Origin: Temnopleurus reevesii
Lineage: Eukaryota; Echinodermata; Echinoidea; Temnopleuroida; Temnopleuridae
Assembly (NCBI GenBank): GCA_036244855.1
Contig: BQKZ01005989.1
Location: 1-33,758, forward strand
Reading direction: 5' to 3'
DNA: 33,758 bases
Positions within the stretch are counted from its first letter, which is position 1, and each line of letters opens with the position of its first letter. Shown piece by piece: positions 9,480 to 18,486 of this stretch. Under the pieces are notes generated by a model, which saw only the letters and a list, made by a program, of their open reading frames with translations, did not search any database and was not told the DNA's origin. Position numbers and translations under genes: made by a program.

Positions 9480-9609
9480 GCTCTAGTCACATAGAAGCCT
9501 AGAACCAACATGATCGAACACGACTCTTTGTGCAGTTCACAGTTAGCTGCCTATAAACAAAGAGTTGTGTTGAATCGTGTTGCTTCCGAGCTTCTATGTG
9601 ACTGGGGCA
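9480..9609. mobile_element. Hairpin element, family 5
   Basis: TAGTCACATAGAAGC and GCTTCTATGTGACTGG form the ends; CGAACACGACTCTTTGT and ACAAAGAGTTGTGTTGAAT form the inner arms. About 130 bp, no coding capacity, inside the intron before the Pro/Gly exon. Confidence 0.8.
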
Positions 9610-9769
9610 TTAGATCACTACATGTGATGGCCATATTGCCCGTTTGTCCATTTGGAAAATCTCTTTGCATAAATATTTATCCACAATCATATAAACGTTT
9701 TGAAATGGCTAAAGGCCAATGGAGGCCATGACGGTGGATGCCTTCCTTTGTTGGCCATGTTGCACTATT

Positions 9770-10055
9770 TGGCTTTCCTAAATTTCTCTACTGTTTTGGC
9801 CTTGGTAGAAATATGCACTTCATCACAATGGCTTTGACCCTGTGAAATCAGTTTTCTAGGCATGTTACACCAACATAATATAAACATTACAAACATATAT
9901 TCATAATCTTTGGATTTCCTATAGTTTTCTATTGTTTGGCTTTGAGAGAAATATGCACTTTATAGCTCGACACTGAAATTCCACTTATAGGCATGTTATA
10001 CTAAAATAATATGAACATAACAAATATAGATTCATAATTATGTTGGTATTCTGAT
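9770..10055. repeat. Diverged intronic tandem duplication
   Basis: 9780-9917 and 9920-10040 share GAAATATGCACTT, TAGGCATGTTA-AC, ATAATAT-AACAT and ATTCATAAT in the same order with a period of about 130 bp. It lies between the Pro/Gly exon and the KH2 second-half exon. Confidence 0.7.
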
Positions 10056-10085
10056 TTACTGTTGTCCCTTGTCCCTTATACATAC

Positions 10086-10273
10086 CTGACATGAGCGACA
10101 TGTGATTGAGTCCTGGGAACAGGTCATGTTGCTGGGGCTGCAGGTTCTGGATGTAGCTCTCATAGGCCTTACGTAGCTTCTTGCTGATGAGGGCCTCGGC
10201 CGCGATGCACTGCTCAGGGGTACCATAGATCGTCACTGTGCGTTCAGGGTTAAACACGGTCAAGTCTTGGATC
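10086..10273 (-). CDS. IGF2BP: IGF2BP exon: KH2 second half and linker start
   Basis: The 188-nt exon starts after acceptor aattaacag and ends TCA G|GTATGT. Residues 256-318 begin LIQDLTVFNPERTVTIYG, matching vertebrate LQDL-x-x-YNPERT(I/V)T(I/V)KG, then helix C of KH2 (CIAAEALISKKLRKAYESY). After KH2 comes QPQQHDLFPGLNHMSLMSG; the vertebrate linker also has an L-x-PGLN motif here. This is the only copy of the exon that continues past AGCAAGAA into KLRKAYE and has a donor, so it is taken as the functional one. Confidence 0.96.
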
Positions 10274-10330
10274 CTGTTAATTTAAATTAACACAAAAGAA
10301 GAGAATATTATTTCAAAAAATGTTACTAAT

Positions 10331-11425
10331 AAGGGCTTTGGAAGAGGTACAGTGCACTCGGGTGCGTTCAGGGTTGTAAATGGTCTTGGATCCTGTTCAT
10401 GAAATAAAAGAGAAGAGAATTATAAATTTATTTTTAACATTCTTGATGAGGCAGTGATATACTGCTCAGGGGTGCCGTAGATAGTCAGTGCGTTCAGGGT
10501 TGAATACGGTCAAATCTTGGATGCTGTTAAAAAAAAAAGGCGAGGATGATATTTGAATCATTCTTGCCGAGGAGGGTTTAGACAGGAATGCATTGCTCAT
10601 GGGTGCTGTAGATCGTCACAGTGCGTTCAGGGTTGAACACGGTCAAGTCTTGGATCCTGTTCATGAAAGAGAAGATAAGAATAGTAATATTTGAATCATT
10701 CTTGCTGAAGAGGGCTTGGGCAGCGATGCACTGATCAGGGGTGTCGTGAATTGTCACAGTGCATTCAGGGTTGAACACTGTTGAGTCTTGGATTCTGTTT
10801 AATAAAAGAGAAGATAACAATAACATTATTTAAAAAATTGATGAGGCAGCGATGCACTGCCCAGGGATGCCGTAGATAGTCACAGTGCGTTCAGGGTTGA
10901 ACACGGTCAAGTCTTGGATCCTGTTAATCAACACCAAAAAAAGATAGTGATAATAATATTCTTGCTGATGAGGGGTACCGTAGATGGTCACAGTACGTTC
11001 AGGGTTGAACACAGTCCAGTCTTGGATCCTGCTTATTAAAACAAAAGATAAGCAAAATACTTGATTTCATTCTTGCTGATGAGGGCCTTGGCAGCAATAC
11101 ACTGCTCTGGGGTGCCGTAGATCATCACAGTGCGTTCAGGGTTGAACACGGTCGAGTCTTGGATTCTGTTTAATAAAAGAGAAGATAACTATAACATTAT
11201 TTTAAACATTGATGAGGCAGCGATACACTGCCCAGGGATGCCGTAGATAGTCACAGTGCGTTCAGGGTTGAACACGGTCAAGTCTTGGATCCTGTTCATG
11301 AAAACAAAAGAAGATAAGTATGATATATGAATCATTCTTGCCGAGGAAGGATTGAAAAGCAATGCACTGCTCACTCGTGCCGTAGATCCTCACCATGCTT
11401 TCAAAGTTAAACACTGAGCTTTAGC
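10331..11425 (-). repeat. Tandem array of nine degenerate KH2 second-half exon copies
   Basis: Exon-like parts lie at 10331-10392, 10441-10523, 10561-10656, 10699-10794, 10839-10920, 10959-11028, 11070-11165, 11209-11291 and 11335-11425 (copies C1-C9). Complete ones encode versions of IQDLTVFNPERTVTIYG then CIAA. Most start just after an acceptor-like AACAG; the full-length ones stop resembling the exon at AGCAAGAA, where the real exon continues to GCTACG. Spacers of about 30-45 bp carry intron-like sequence. The spacing is about 110-140 bp. No copy has the downstream exon half or a donor. All lie in the intron between 11569 and 10274. Confidence 0.93.
11209..11291 (-). pseudogene. KH2 pseudo-exon C8 with intact acceptor
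   Basis: The best-preserved type: acceptor at 11293-11292, then IQDLTVFNPERTVTIYGIPG and QCIAASSM, running to an in-frame stop at 11191-11189. It matches the phase needed by the upstream exon (CT|G), but no GT donor follows in frame. Copy C5 (10839-10920) encodes nearly the same peptide. If spliced, it would truncate the protein inside KH2. Confidence 0.75.
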
Positions 11426-11569
11426 CTTTAGATTCTTCGAAAGTGCCATCCATTTAGAAGGCGTTCTTACCTATTAAATAACTTAACGTTTGCAAACACA
11501 TTATGATGACCAATTTGACGCAGTCCATTATTTGACCAGTAATATATTGAGATTTGTAGTAGTACTTAC

Positions 11570-11686
11570 AGAGAAACAGTAACCTTAGCCTTGGACTCCT
11601 CCATGATGCTATTGATGGAGGATCCGTTCTTTCCAATCAGACGTCCAACAAGAGCGTTGTGGGCCAACACCTTCAGAGGCATATCA
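11570..11686 (-). CDS. IGF2BP: IGF2BP exon: KH2 first half with GKNG loop
   Basis: The 117-nt exon starts after acceptor ctatgtacag and ends TCT CT|GTAAGT. Residues 217-255 begin TDMPLKVLAHNALVGRLIGK, nearly the vertebrate KH2 core (PLKILAHN-x-x-VGRLIGKEG). The GKNG loop is at residues 235-238, followed by the helix INSIMEESKAKVTVS. The final CT must join a G at the next acceptor to make Leu. Between this donor and the true next exon lie nine degenerate copies of that next exon, most of which keep an acceptor-like AG in the same phase. Confidence 0.96.
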
Positions 11687-12248
11687 CTGTACATAGAAAT
11701 AGAAGTGAAAAGAAAAAACAGAATATAAATAAGCTTACCATTTCATTTTCACATGTCATGGGCATTGTGGCCAAACACATAGATGCATGTCACTGTGCAT
11801 ACAGATGCAGAAAAAAAGGAAGATAATTAATGAGTTGTAACTTCATTTGTACGTGTCAATGGTTTTTGGGGTCAGAACTTTTAGAGGTATTTAAAAGGAA
11901 AGAATTAAACCAGGGAAAGGCGTAATGAGAATATAAAGTCTTCAAATATTTTAGAGGCAGGTAAATGAGACAAGAGAATATTAAGTCATGTTCCTTTAAA
12001 TTTTGGATATGCTGAAACATTCTGGAAAGCATTCCTTACTTTCGCCAGAATATAATTTTAGATTTATTTCAATAAATGGACAGTATATCAGAAATTACTT
12101 TAAAGTATTTTTTCTCCGATTCCGTTTGTATAAAAAAATAAGCAAGCATAGTATACAACCTGAGCAAAGTGAACTCAAAATATGATCTAATAATCCAATT
12201 AAACCATGTGCTGGATAGGTCAAGACCCATTTCTCTGATAATACTTAC

Positions 12249-12343
12249 GTGTGTGAGTCCTCACTGCTTTCTTTGACCATGACTTCCATAATCTTCTTGA
12301 TGGTCTCTGTCACTTGTTGAGGCTCACCACAGATGGTCACAGC
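12249..12343 (-). CDS. IGF2BP: IGF2BP exon: KH1 end and KH1-KH2 linker
   Basis: The 95-nt exon starts after acceptor gtttttcag and ends CAC AC|GTAAGT. Residues 186-216 begin AVTICGEPQQVTETIKKIMEVM, the third strand and C-terminal helix of KH1, followed by an acidic/serine linker (KESSEDSH) into KH2. Vertebrates have the same short spacing between KH1 and KH2, which fold as an intramolecular pair in this family. A 151-bp foldback element begins 45 bp upstream of the exon in the adjoining intron. Confidence 0.95.
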
Positions 12344-12387
12344 CTGAAAAACATACAAGAATAACAATGACCACAGGGAATAATTGT

Positions 12388-12538
12388 CCTGGGAGGTGTT
12401 TCACCAAGATAAGGACTTTACGCACAACTTTAAGATCGACTGGTATTGCTTCTTGTGTAATGATTCACAAAAACTGGTACCAGTCGATCTTAAAGTCATG
12501 CGTAAAGTCTTTCTTATCTTGGTGAAACACCTCCCTGG
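12388..12538. mobile_element. Foldback element, family 1 copy b
   Basis: Nearly perfect 151-bp hairpin: GGAGGTGTTTCACCAAGATA at the left end and TATCTTGGTGAAACACCTCC at the right, with a central loop near 12455-12470. The nearest exon boundary is 45 bp away at 12343. Confidence 0.88.
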
Positions 12539-13195
12539 TATTGCACTGCACTTTGCTATGCATTTTAGAAGGATTGGTATACAAAGTAAGTTTTGTTCAG
12601 TAACTTTTTTTCACATAAAACTGTACAGCAAAGTATTGAAAATATTTCCTCAATGTCTGAAACTGCTTATCAAATGAGAAATGTAAAATCATACCCTGGA
12701 CCAAAACAATATTGCTATTATCAGGCAAATGGAAGAAACGACCAATATCTTAGCATCTTAGCGTACATAAATTCTGGTGATTTCACTGAATTTGAGATCG
12801 AACTACATAATCTAAGGCTAATAGTTTTATGTTTTAAAAGACCGTTGTACAATGGATATTCTAACAAGTGAAAAATTCAACAAAATTCATGGTTGCGAGG
12901 TAAGCGAAAATAACTACAGTGAAAATTTCAACCTGATTTGTTCAAACGAATGATTTCATGCTCTCGCTAGAAATGTGATAGGCAATATATGGACACGAAG
13001 CCGTAAAATGATCTACTCAATTTTAAAGTAAATTTAGAAAATAAAAATAGATATTGATTCATCATGGGAAAGATACCACATATGACAAAACTATTTGATC
13101 CAGCTATTTGGCGGTTCACATTTTAGTTTCTTTCTTTGTGCATGTCTGAGGGGGTGGGGATAAATAATAAAAAGGTTTCACTTATTAACCTGTAC

Positions 13196-13238
13196 CTTCT
13201 CTGACGATCCAATGTTGTCCTTACGATGGATATCAACT
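13196..13238 (-). CDS. IGF2BP: IGF2BP exon: KH1 middle (VDIHRKDN)
   Basis: The 43-nt exon lies between acceptor tttgacag and donor GTACAG. It completes a Lys and encodes VDIHRKDNIGSSEK, residues 171-185 with the Lys. This matches the very conserved IMP segment (I/V)DVHRKEN-x-GAAEK, the second strand and variable loop of KH1. It is easy to miss because of its length, but the phase fits exactly on both sides (phase 2 in, phase 0 out). The 2.3-kb upstream intron includes the assembly gap. Confidence 0.95.
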
Positions 13239-15516
13239 CTGTCAAACAAAACAAAATAAAACAAAAAAAATTAGAGGCTGCAATCACACAAAATTCACAT
13301 GGTTTCCCTAAACTTACTAATGGTTAAGCATTTGTAGCATTGGCAATGAGAAAGGCTTTATCTTGATTACATACAACTAGTACAGGTTCCCACTATTCCC
13401 TGATTTTTTTTTGGTTTCTCCCTGAATTTTTGAAATTCAATGGTAAACTTTGACAACATTCGCTTATTGTAACCTATTTTGAGGGATCCTTAATTACCAA
13501 ATGAAAGTTGTATCAAATTCCCTGATTTTTCTTTGAAATAAGGGAAAGTCTATAAGATTCACGAACTACTTCATCGACTGGGTAAACGAAACTCTCTTCC
13601 CAGGTTTTCTTGGAAAAGTCTCCTGTCCAGAACAGGGCGATGTTACATGAAGCTGTTCGTAGAGGTGCACACAAGTGGTGATCATTTTTCCTGCACTCAA
13701 TGACAAACCTTTTGGCCAAGTTAGCACTAGAAAAAAGGTCACCAGCAATGTGCAATTCGACAAACAGCTTTATGAAACACTACCCTGGTCAACAGGAAAC
13801 AGCCAGTGGATCTTGTGAGAAAAAACATCAACCCTGGGGAACGGTACACAAGGCCCTTTCCCCACCCCCATACTCTTCTCCTCTTTTGAGGGCAAAAGAT
13901 TGAACAGACTCTGAAGAAATTTAACCCTATCAAGACTCGCTGACTTTTTTCTTTCAAGTCTTGCGCAACTTTTAAGACTGTTTTCGCGAAAATCAGGCAT
14001 GTAGTTACTTCGCCGCACAACTTTCTGTACATTCATGTCAGACCGAAAATGGCTCAAAAACGTGATTTTGTGTGCAAAGTCAATGTAAATTGTGATTTCA
14101 GTCAGAATCCATAAAGATGAAGTTATTTTTTGTTTTAAGGGCTGAAACAAATGAATTTCAGCACAAAAATGCTTAAAAAATGTTCTGCAATAAATTTCAT
14201 AGAAAAAACAAAGAAATACATAAGAAATTCATAAAACAATAAAAAACATAGGAAATAAATTGTCATACCAAATTTTTTTTCAAGTTGTGTCATGAGGGAT
14301 ATTATAAAGAATATTCACACCAAAAATGAGCCTTCTAGGTGCTTTATTGAGGGAAATAGAGCAGAAAGTGTGATTTCATGCATAAATTTGCATAATTAAT
14401 TATTTAAAAATAGAAATTAGGNNNNNNNNNNNNNNNNNNNNNNNNNNNNNNNNNNNNNNNNNNNNNNNNNNNNNNNNNNNNNNNNNNNNNNNNNNNNNNN
14501 NNNNNNNNNNNNNNNNNNNNNNNNNNNNNNNNNNNNNNNNNNNNNNNNNNNNNNNNNNNNNNNNNNNNNNNNNNNNNNNNNNNNNNNAAATTCATACACA
14601 ATTAGTCATTAATCCCTGCACCTGAGTCACTGTACTACAAAACAGAAATTATTCATTATGAATAATGCTGTGTACACCTAGCATGTACAGTACATAGCAT
14701 TATGAGGATAACACAAAATGTAACAAATTTCTTAGTGAAACAAACACATTCAGTGAATCTTCTTTTCAGATTATTGATCATCTTTGTAAAAAAAAAAATT
14801 GTTACACTTGTTCAAAAAATAACAATCATATATTACCTACAATGTGAAATTTGAAAATCCACTAGCTTTTCTTTTTTATAATTGAGATTATAATTTTGTT
14901 TTCTATTTATCATTTTTCTTGTTATGGAAATATCACCATGATTTGATGATATAATGTATATCAGGATGACGAACTGAATGCAAACATTTTAAGAAAACCA
15001 ATTAGTTATCCACATGTTTATTCCTTTAAGGTTATATAAATATGAATGATGTACACCTGTTAGTACCAAACAAAAGAGATTAACCCATGATGGTGTACAT
15101 GTACGTCAATGCTGCTCTTTAACAATCTGAATATCCTTTCCCAGTTACCATGGAAACAAATCAACCCATCTTAACTGAAAAGAAGCAGTAAGCTGAAAAA
15201 TATCATTATGCTGTTTATAGAACCTTATCAATAATTAATTCCTATGTCTAACACCCACAAGCTCATTCCTTTCCAGAATATACAATAAACTAAGAAGAAA
15301 TTGTAATGCAGGATTGTTTTTCAAGCTGGAAAAAAAAACATTACCTGGAATCAACGTCACTGGGGAAATGTTTTAAAATTTGACCCTATAGTATATTCCT
15401 AACTTATATAACACAAAACACACAATTTCGAAATTTTCTGATGTTAATAAGAGGAAATATTGGATTTAAGGTCTGTAACTCAACTATAACCAAAAAAATA
15501 TGGAAGCAGGACTTAC
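13239..15516. other. KH1 intron with no gene seen
   Basis: AT-rich intron carrying the N gap. CCCTGATTTTT occurs at about 13399 and 13519 as a short repeated motif. I see no exon, RNA gene or intact transposon. Confidence 0.6.
14422..14587. other. Assembly gap (166 N)
   Basis: Undetermined bases inside the KH1 intron. Flanks are AT-rich with no coding sign; splice phases across this intron fit, so no exon needs to be hidden here. Confidence 0.97.
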
Positions 15517-15603
15517 TTGCATCCGGTTTCCTTGGTGATGGCCCGGATGTTGTTGCCACCCTTTCCAATGATTGCTCCTACAAATTCACTTCGGACGAGC
15601 ATT
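15517..15603 (-). CDS. IGF2BP: IGF2BP exon: KH1 first half with GKGG loop
   Basis: The 87-nt exon starts after acceptor gttttcag and ends TGC AA|GTAAGT. Residues 142-170 read RMLVRSEFVGAIIGKGG and on to NIRAITKETGC. FVGAIIGK-x-G is the signature of IMP KH1, and the GKGG loop (residues 155-158) carries the basic residue that contacts the RNA backbone in KH domains. The split codon AA|A (Lys) joins it to the 43-nt KH1 exon. The upstream intron holds a SINE fragment. Confidence 0.96.
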
Positions 15604-15832
15604 CTGAAAACAAAACAAAATAATTTCTTAAAGAATGAGGCATTTTGGTTAAAATTATTTTCACCTCCTTCAACCAGCACTATGGAAGCAAAGTTGTGAT
15701 TTTAAGGCAAACGCTCGGCCAGATCTTGTTAAAGCATTGCACTGCAGTAGGTTTTAATTTCAAATTTCGATAAAAGCATCATGGTTCTAAACACACCTAT
15801 GCTATTGATTGGCTCTATCTCGAATATATATC

Positions 15833-15905
15833 AATATTGTGCTGCACTCGACCCAGGTGAGGCAAATGAATACCTGGCAACAATATTCATTTGTGCTTTC
15901 AGCAA
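15833..15905 (+). mobile_element. SINE body fragment
   Basis: ATTGTGCTGCACTCGACCC, AGGTGAGG and TACCTGGCA-CAATATTCATT match the body of the SINE at 8782-9070 in the opposite orientation. The head and tail are missing. Confidence 0.7.
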
Positions 15906-16345
15906 ACATCTGCCATACTTTTTTTCAAGAATAACTCTTCATGAGTCGCATTATTTCTGAGTGGTGATTAGAATGAACAGACCACGGGTCCAATGTATGG
16001 ATTCAAAACGATTGAAAGCACTCACTTCCTTGATAATCCCACATAAAGAGCAGCCCCAAATTTCAGTACTGATCAAAATAAAGGTAGCAGATTCCCACCA
16101 TGTCCAACTAAGCCAATAAAACACATGCATTTTAGTGGGATATGGTGGGACACTGTGGTACTCTGGGACACTGTATAGAGGCCACTAGTTTTGAAAAAAA
16201 TCAAATGTGTGACTAAACCAAAACTTCTTTCAGTAGTGGAATAGGTTCATTGAAATGCGAGTGACACATTGTGATGCTGTTTGAAGCTTTCAGTGGAACA
16301 TTTTATGGTTCATGGAACTTTGTGGTGGTAACTACATGTACTAAC

Positions 16346-16455
16346 CTCACAGGGAAATTGGATGTATCTGGTACATTGTGATGCTGATGATACATTCCCC
16401 CTGGACCTTGGTTCCTGTTAAAGCGGGGTTTTTGATCTCCCTTTCTGTACAGAAC
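16346..16455 (-). CDS. IGF2BP: IGF2BP exon: RRM2-KH1 linker
   Basis: The 110-nt exon starts after acceptor tatgtaacag and ends GTG AG|GTTAGT. Residues 106-141 begin VLYRKGDQKPRFNRNQ, a basic stretch, then a Gly/His-rich segment (GPGGMYHQHHN), then NFPV leading into KH1. Vertebrate proteins also have a variable basic and glycine-containing linker here ending in (I/F)PLR, so the last residues align although the linker itself does not. The linker is probably disordered. Confidence 0.92.
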
Positions 16456-16947
16456 CTGTTACATAAAAGGAAATCAAAAGTTATCATTTAAAAAGTTTTA
16501 ACTCGTGAAAATTAATAAACAAGGTATTGCTGCTGAAATAGTTGAATGGCAGTCGCAACTAAGATGAAGATTTGGGCTTCGCAATACATTCTAAATAAAA
16601 ACATTTTATGAAAATATTTTTCAGTTAATCTTTAATTCTATGATTGAGCTTTTAAGTTTTTTAACAGAAATCAAATCAGAAATTGAAACAAGTAACCTAA
16701 AAAAATGTACATAATGCTCACAGTGTCATTTTAACAATCAGACCAGGCAAGCAACTTTCATAGTTCATGGATCTTTATTACCAATTATGAAATCTTATTT
16801 TTTCAATGTTAATTGTATTCAAAACTATTGCCATCTGTCATGGTTTCGTAGTCTTTCAATACTGTCACATGCAGAAAATTCCACATTAATTGGGAAGTGC
16901 AAATGATCCTGAACATGCATGATGATTGAAATTCAAATAGAAACCAC

Positions 16948-17130
16948 AAAACAGCTGAACCAAATGTTTTCTCATGAGAGAAAGTGTATGGCTATTCATA
17001 TGTATTTTCACTGCACAGCCCCATTGAAAAACAGCATGTGCTGAATTGGGCTTTTAACCGTGTTGAAATAAATGTATTAAATCAAATCATATCATGCTTC
17101 CTCATAAGAAAACATTTGGTTCAGCTGTTT
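16948..17130. repeat. Inverted repeat, AAACAGCTGAACCAAATGTT arms
   Basis: Arms at about 16948-16980 and 17098-17130 are inverted copies over about 30 bp, including AACAGCTGAACCAAATGTTT and TCTCATGAG / CTCATAAGA. The loop is unremarkable. Confidence 0.6.
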
Positions 17131-17277
17131 GATTATTCACATTTTAATTTCTATCCTCAAGCTTATTCCATGACATGGACATTTCATTCATTTCACAGCC
17201 CTGGAAGAAAGATATTCTTCTCTAACATCAATCCAGGGATTTCAATGAGAGTCAATGAAAACATCTCAAAAACCATA

Positions 17278-17442
17278 CCCGGGCAGTTTTTCCACCAAGA
17301 TAAGAAAGACTTCACGTTCGACTGGTATCAGTTCTTGTGCGTAATTATTGATATTAGTACGCGCATTCAGCACAAGAACTGATACCAGTCAATCTTAAAG
17401 TCGCGTGTAACTTTAAGAACGATTTGGTGAAACACCGCCCTG
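17278..17442. mobile_element. Foldback element, family 1 copy c
   Basis: 165-bp palindrome with diverged ends (TTTTCCACCAAGATAAG and GATTTGGTGAAACACCGCCC). The inner arms contain CTGGTATCAGTTCTTGTGC and its complement. Member of the same family as the two other copies. Confidence 0.83.
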
Positions 17443-17620
17443 AAGGCAGATTTTGAACATGGAAAAGGATATTTTCTACGCCAAATGAGCATTGAAAAAA
17501 ATTATGAAATTAGAGAAAAGTTAAAGAAGCATCCATGATAAGAAGAACAAAAAGTGTGGGTTTAAAAAGATGTTAAAAGTTATACTTCCGAAAGAACGAC
17601 ACGATATAAATTTAAATGCT

Positions 17621-17784
17621 ATTATAACAAAGAGAACTTTTTAATAAGATCATGTTTCAGAGTAGCAGCACTTCATCTCCAGCTTAAATAATACTTTCAA
17701 ATTAGGGTTTATTTAAGCTGAAGATGAAGTCCTGCAACTTCGAAACATGTTCTTATTAAAAAGTTATGTTCTCTTTGTTATAAT
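17621..17784. mobile_element. Hairpin element, family 4
   Basis: Near-perfect palindrome of 164 bp: ATTATAACAAAGAGAAC at the left and GTTCTCTTTGTTATAAT at the right. The arms carry TTTTTAATAAGA, ATGTTTC and CTTCATCT-CAGCTTAAAT, and the loop is near 17695-17705. It ends 29 bp from the RRM2 exon. Confidence 0.87.
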
Positions 17785-17812
17785 ATTATTTAGATGTTAA
17801 AAGATAACGTAC

Positions 17813-17931
17813 CCTGAGTTTGATTTCTCTGTACTCATATCCATTGAGTTGTCTGTAGGCTTGTTCAGCCTGCTCTGGTAGCTCATAAGTGATTACCGCT
17901 CGGTAGTGGTTGTTGCCATTCTTAGGAGGGG
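17813..17931 (-). CDS. IGF2BP: IGF2BP exon: RRM2 second half
   Basis: The 119-nt exon has acceptor tgttttcag and ends CTC AGG|GTACGT. T|CC completes a Ser, and the exon covers residues 66-105. HYRAVITYE corresponds to the RNP1 strand (AVVNVTY in vertebrates). Helix 2 (PEQAEQAYRQLNG) and the final strand (EYREIKLR) complete RRM2. A 164-bp hairpin element ends 29 bp downstream of this exon in the following intron, and a 5-kb repeat-rich intron lies upstream. Confidence 0.94.
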
Positions 17932-18486
17932 CTGAAAACAAATCAAAGAATAGCAAATAATTAAAAGATTAAAATATTCCAGGGAATAATTTAAGATTCC
18001 ACATATGATTAGCAGTTTTAACAATTGAGGAAACATTTCAATGACTTTACTGCAGTTATATGAGAAAAAGTTGCTAAACATGACATCTTTTGTGTAGTAT
18101 AATGCAATCATGCTAAAATATGTAGCAAATTGTGATGTGATACCAGGTAAATTATTCCCTGTATTCAGAACATGAGATTCAGAAAATGCAATTTTAAATA
18201 TGAGATTTAAAGGTAAATTCTCTGATACACGTAGTTTATACATGTATCTAAAATATTGACGATACAAAGACGTAACCCTAGTTTGGCTATTTTTTAGAAA
18301 AAAAATTGGTTTGAAGATTATGGTCTACAGTGCCAAATGTATGGAATGCAAATTTGAAAGGGTAATTTGGATTGTTTATAAAAAAAAAAATAATAATAAT
18401 AATTCAAATTTCATAAAGCGCCTCATAATAAAACATATGAATTCTCTACGTGAAATTACCATCCCATTCATTAGAAAAGACTAAGA

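Noticed and set aside
10331..11425. CRISPR-like or satellite array
   Set aside because: The repeats are clearly the KH2 exon by translation and keep acceptor-like sites; spacers are intron-like.
13399..13530. CCCTGATTTTT repeated motif as a mobile element
   Set aside because: Too short and without defined ends.
16984..17382. 132-codon plus-strand open frame
   Set aside because: It runs into foldback family 1 and has no recognisable domain; opposite to the gene and inside an intron.
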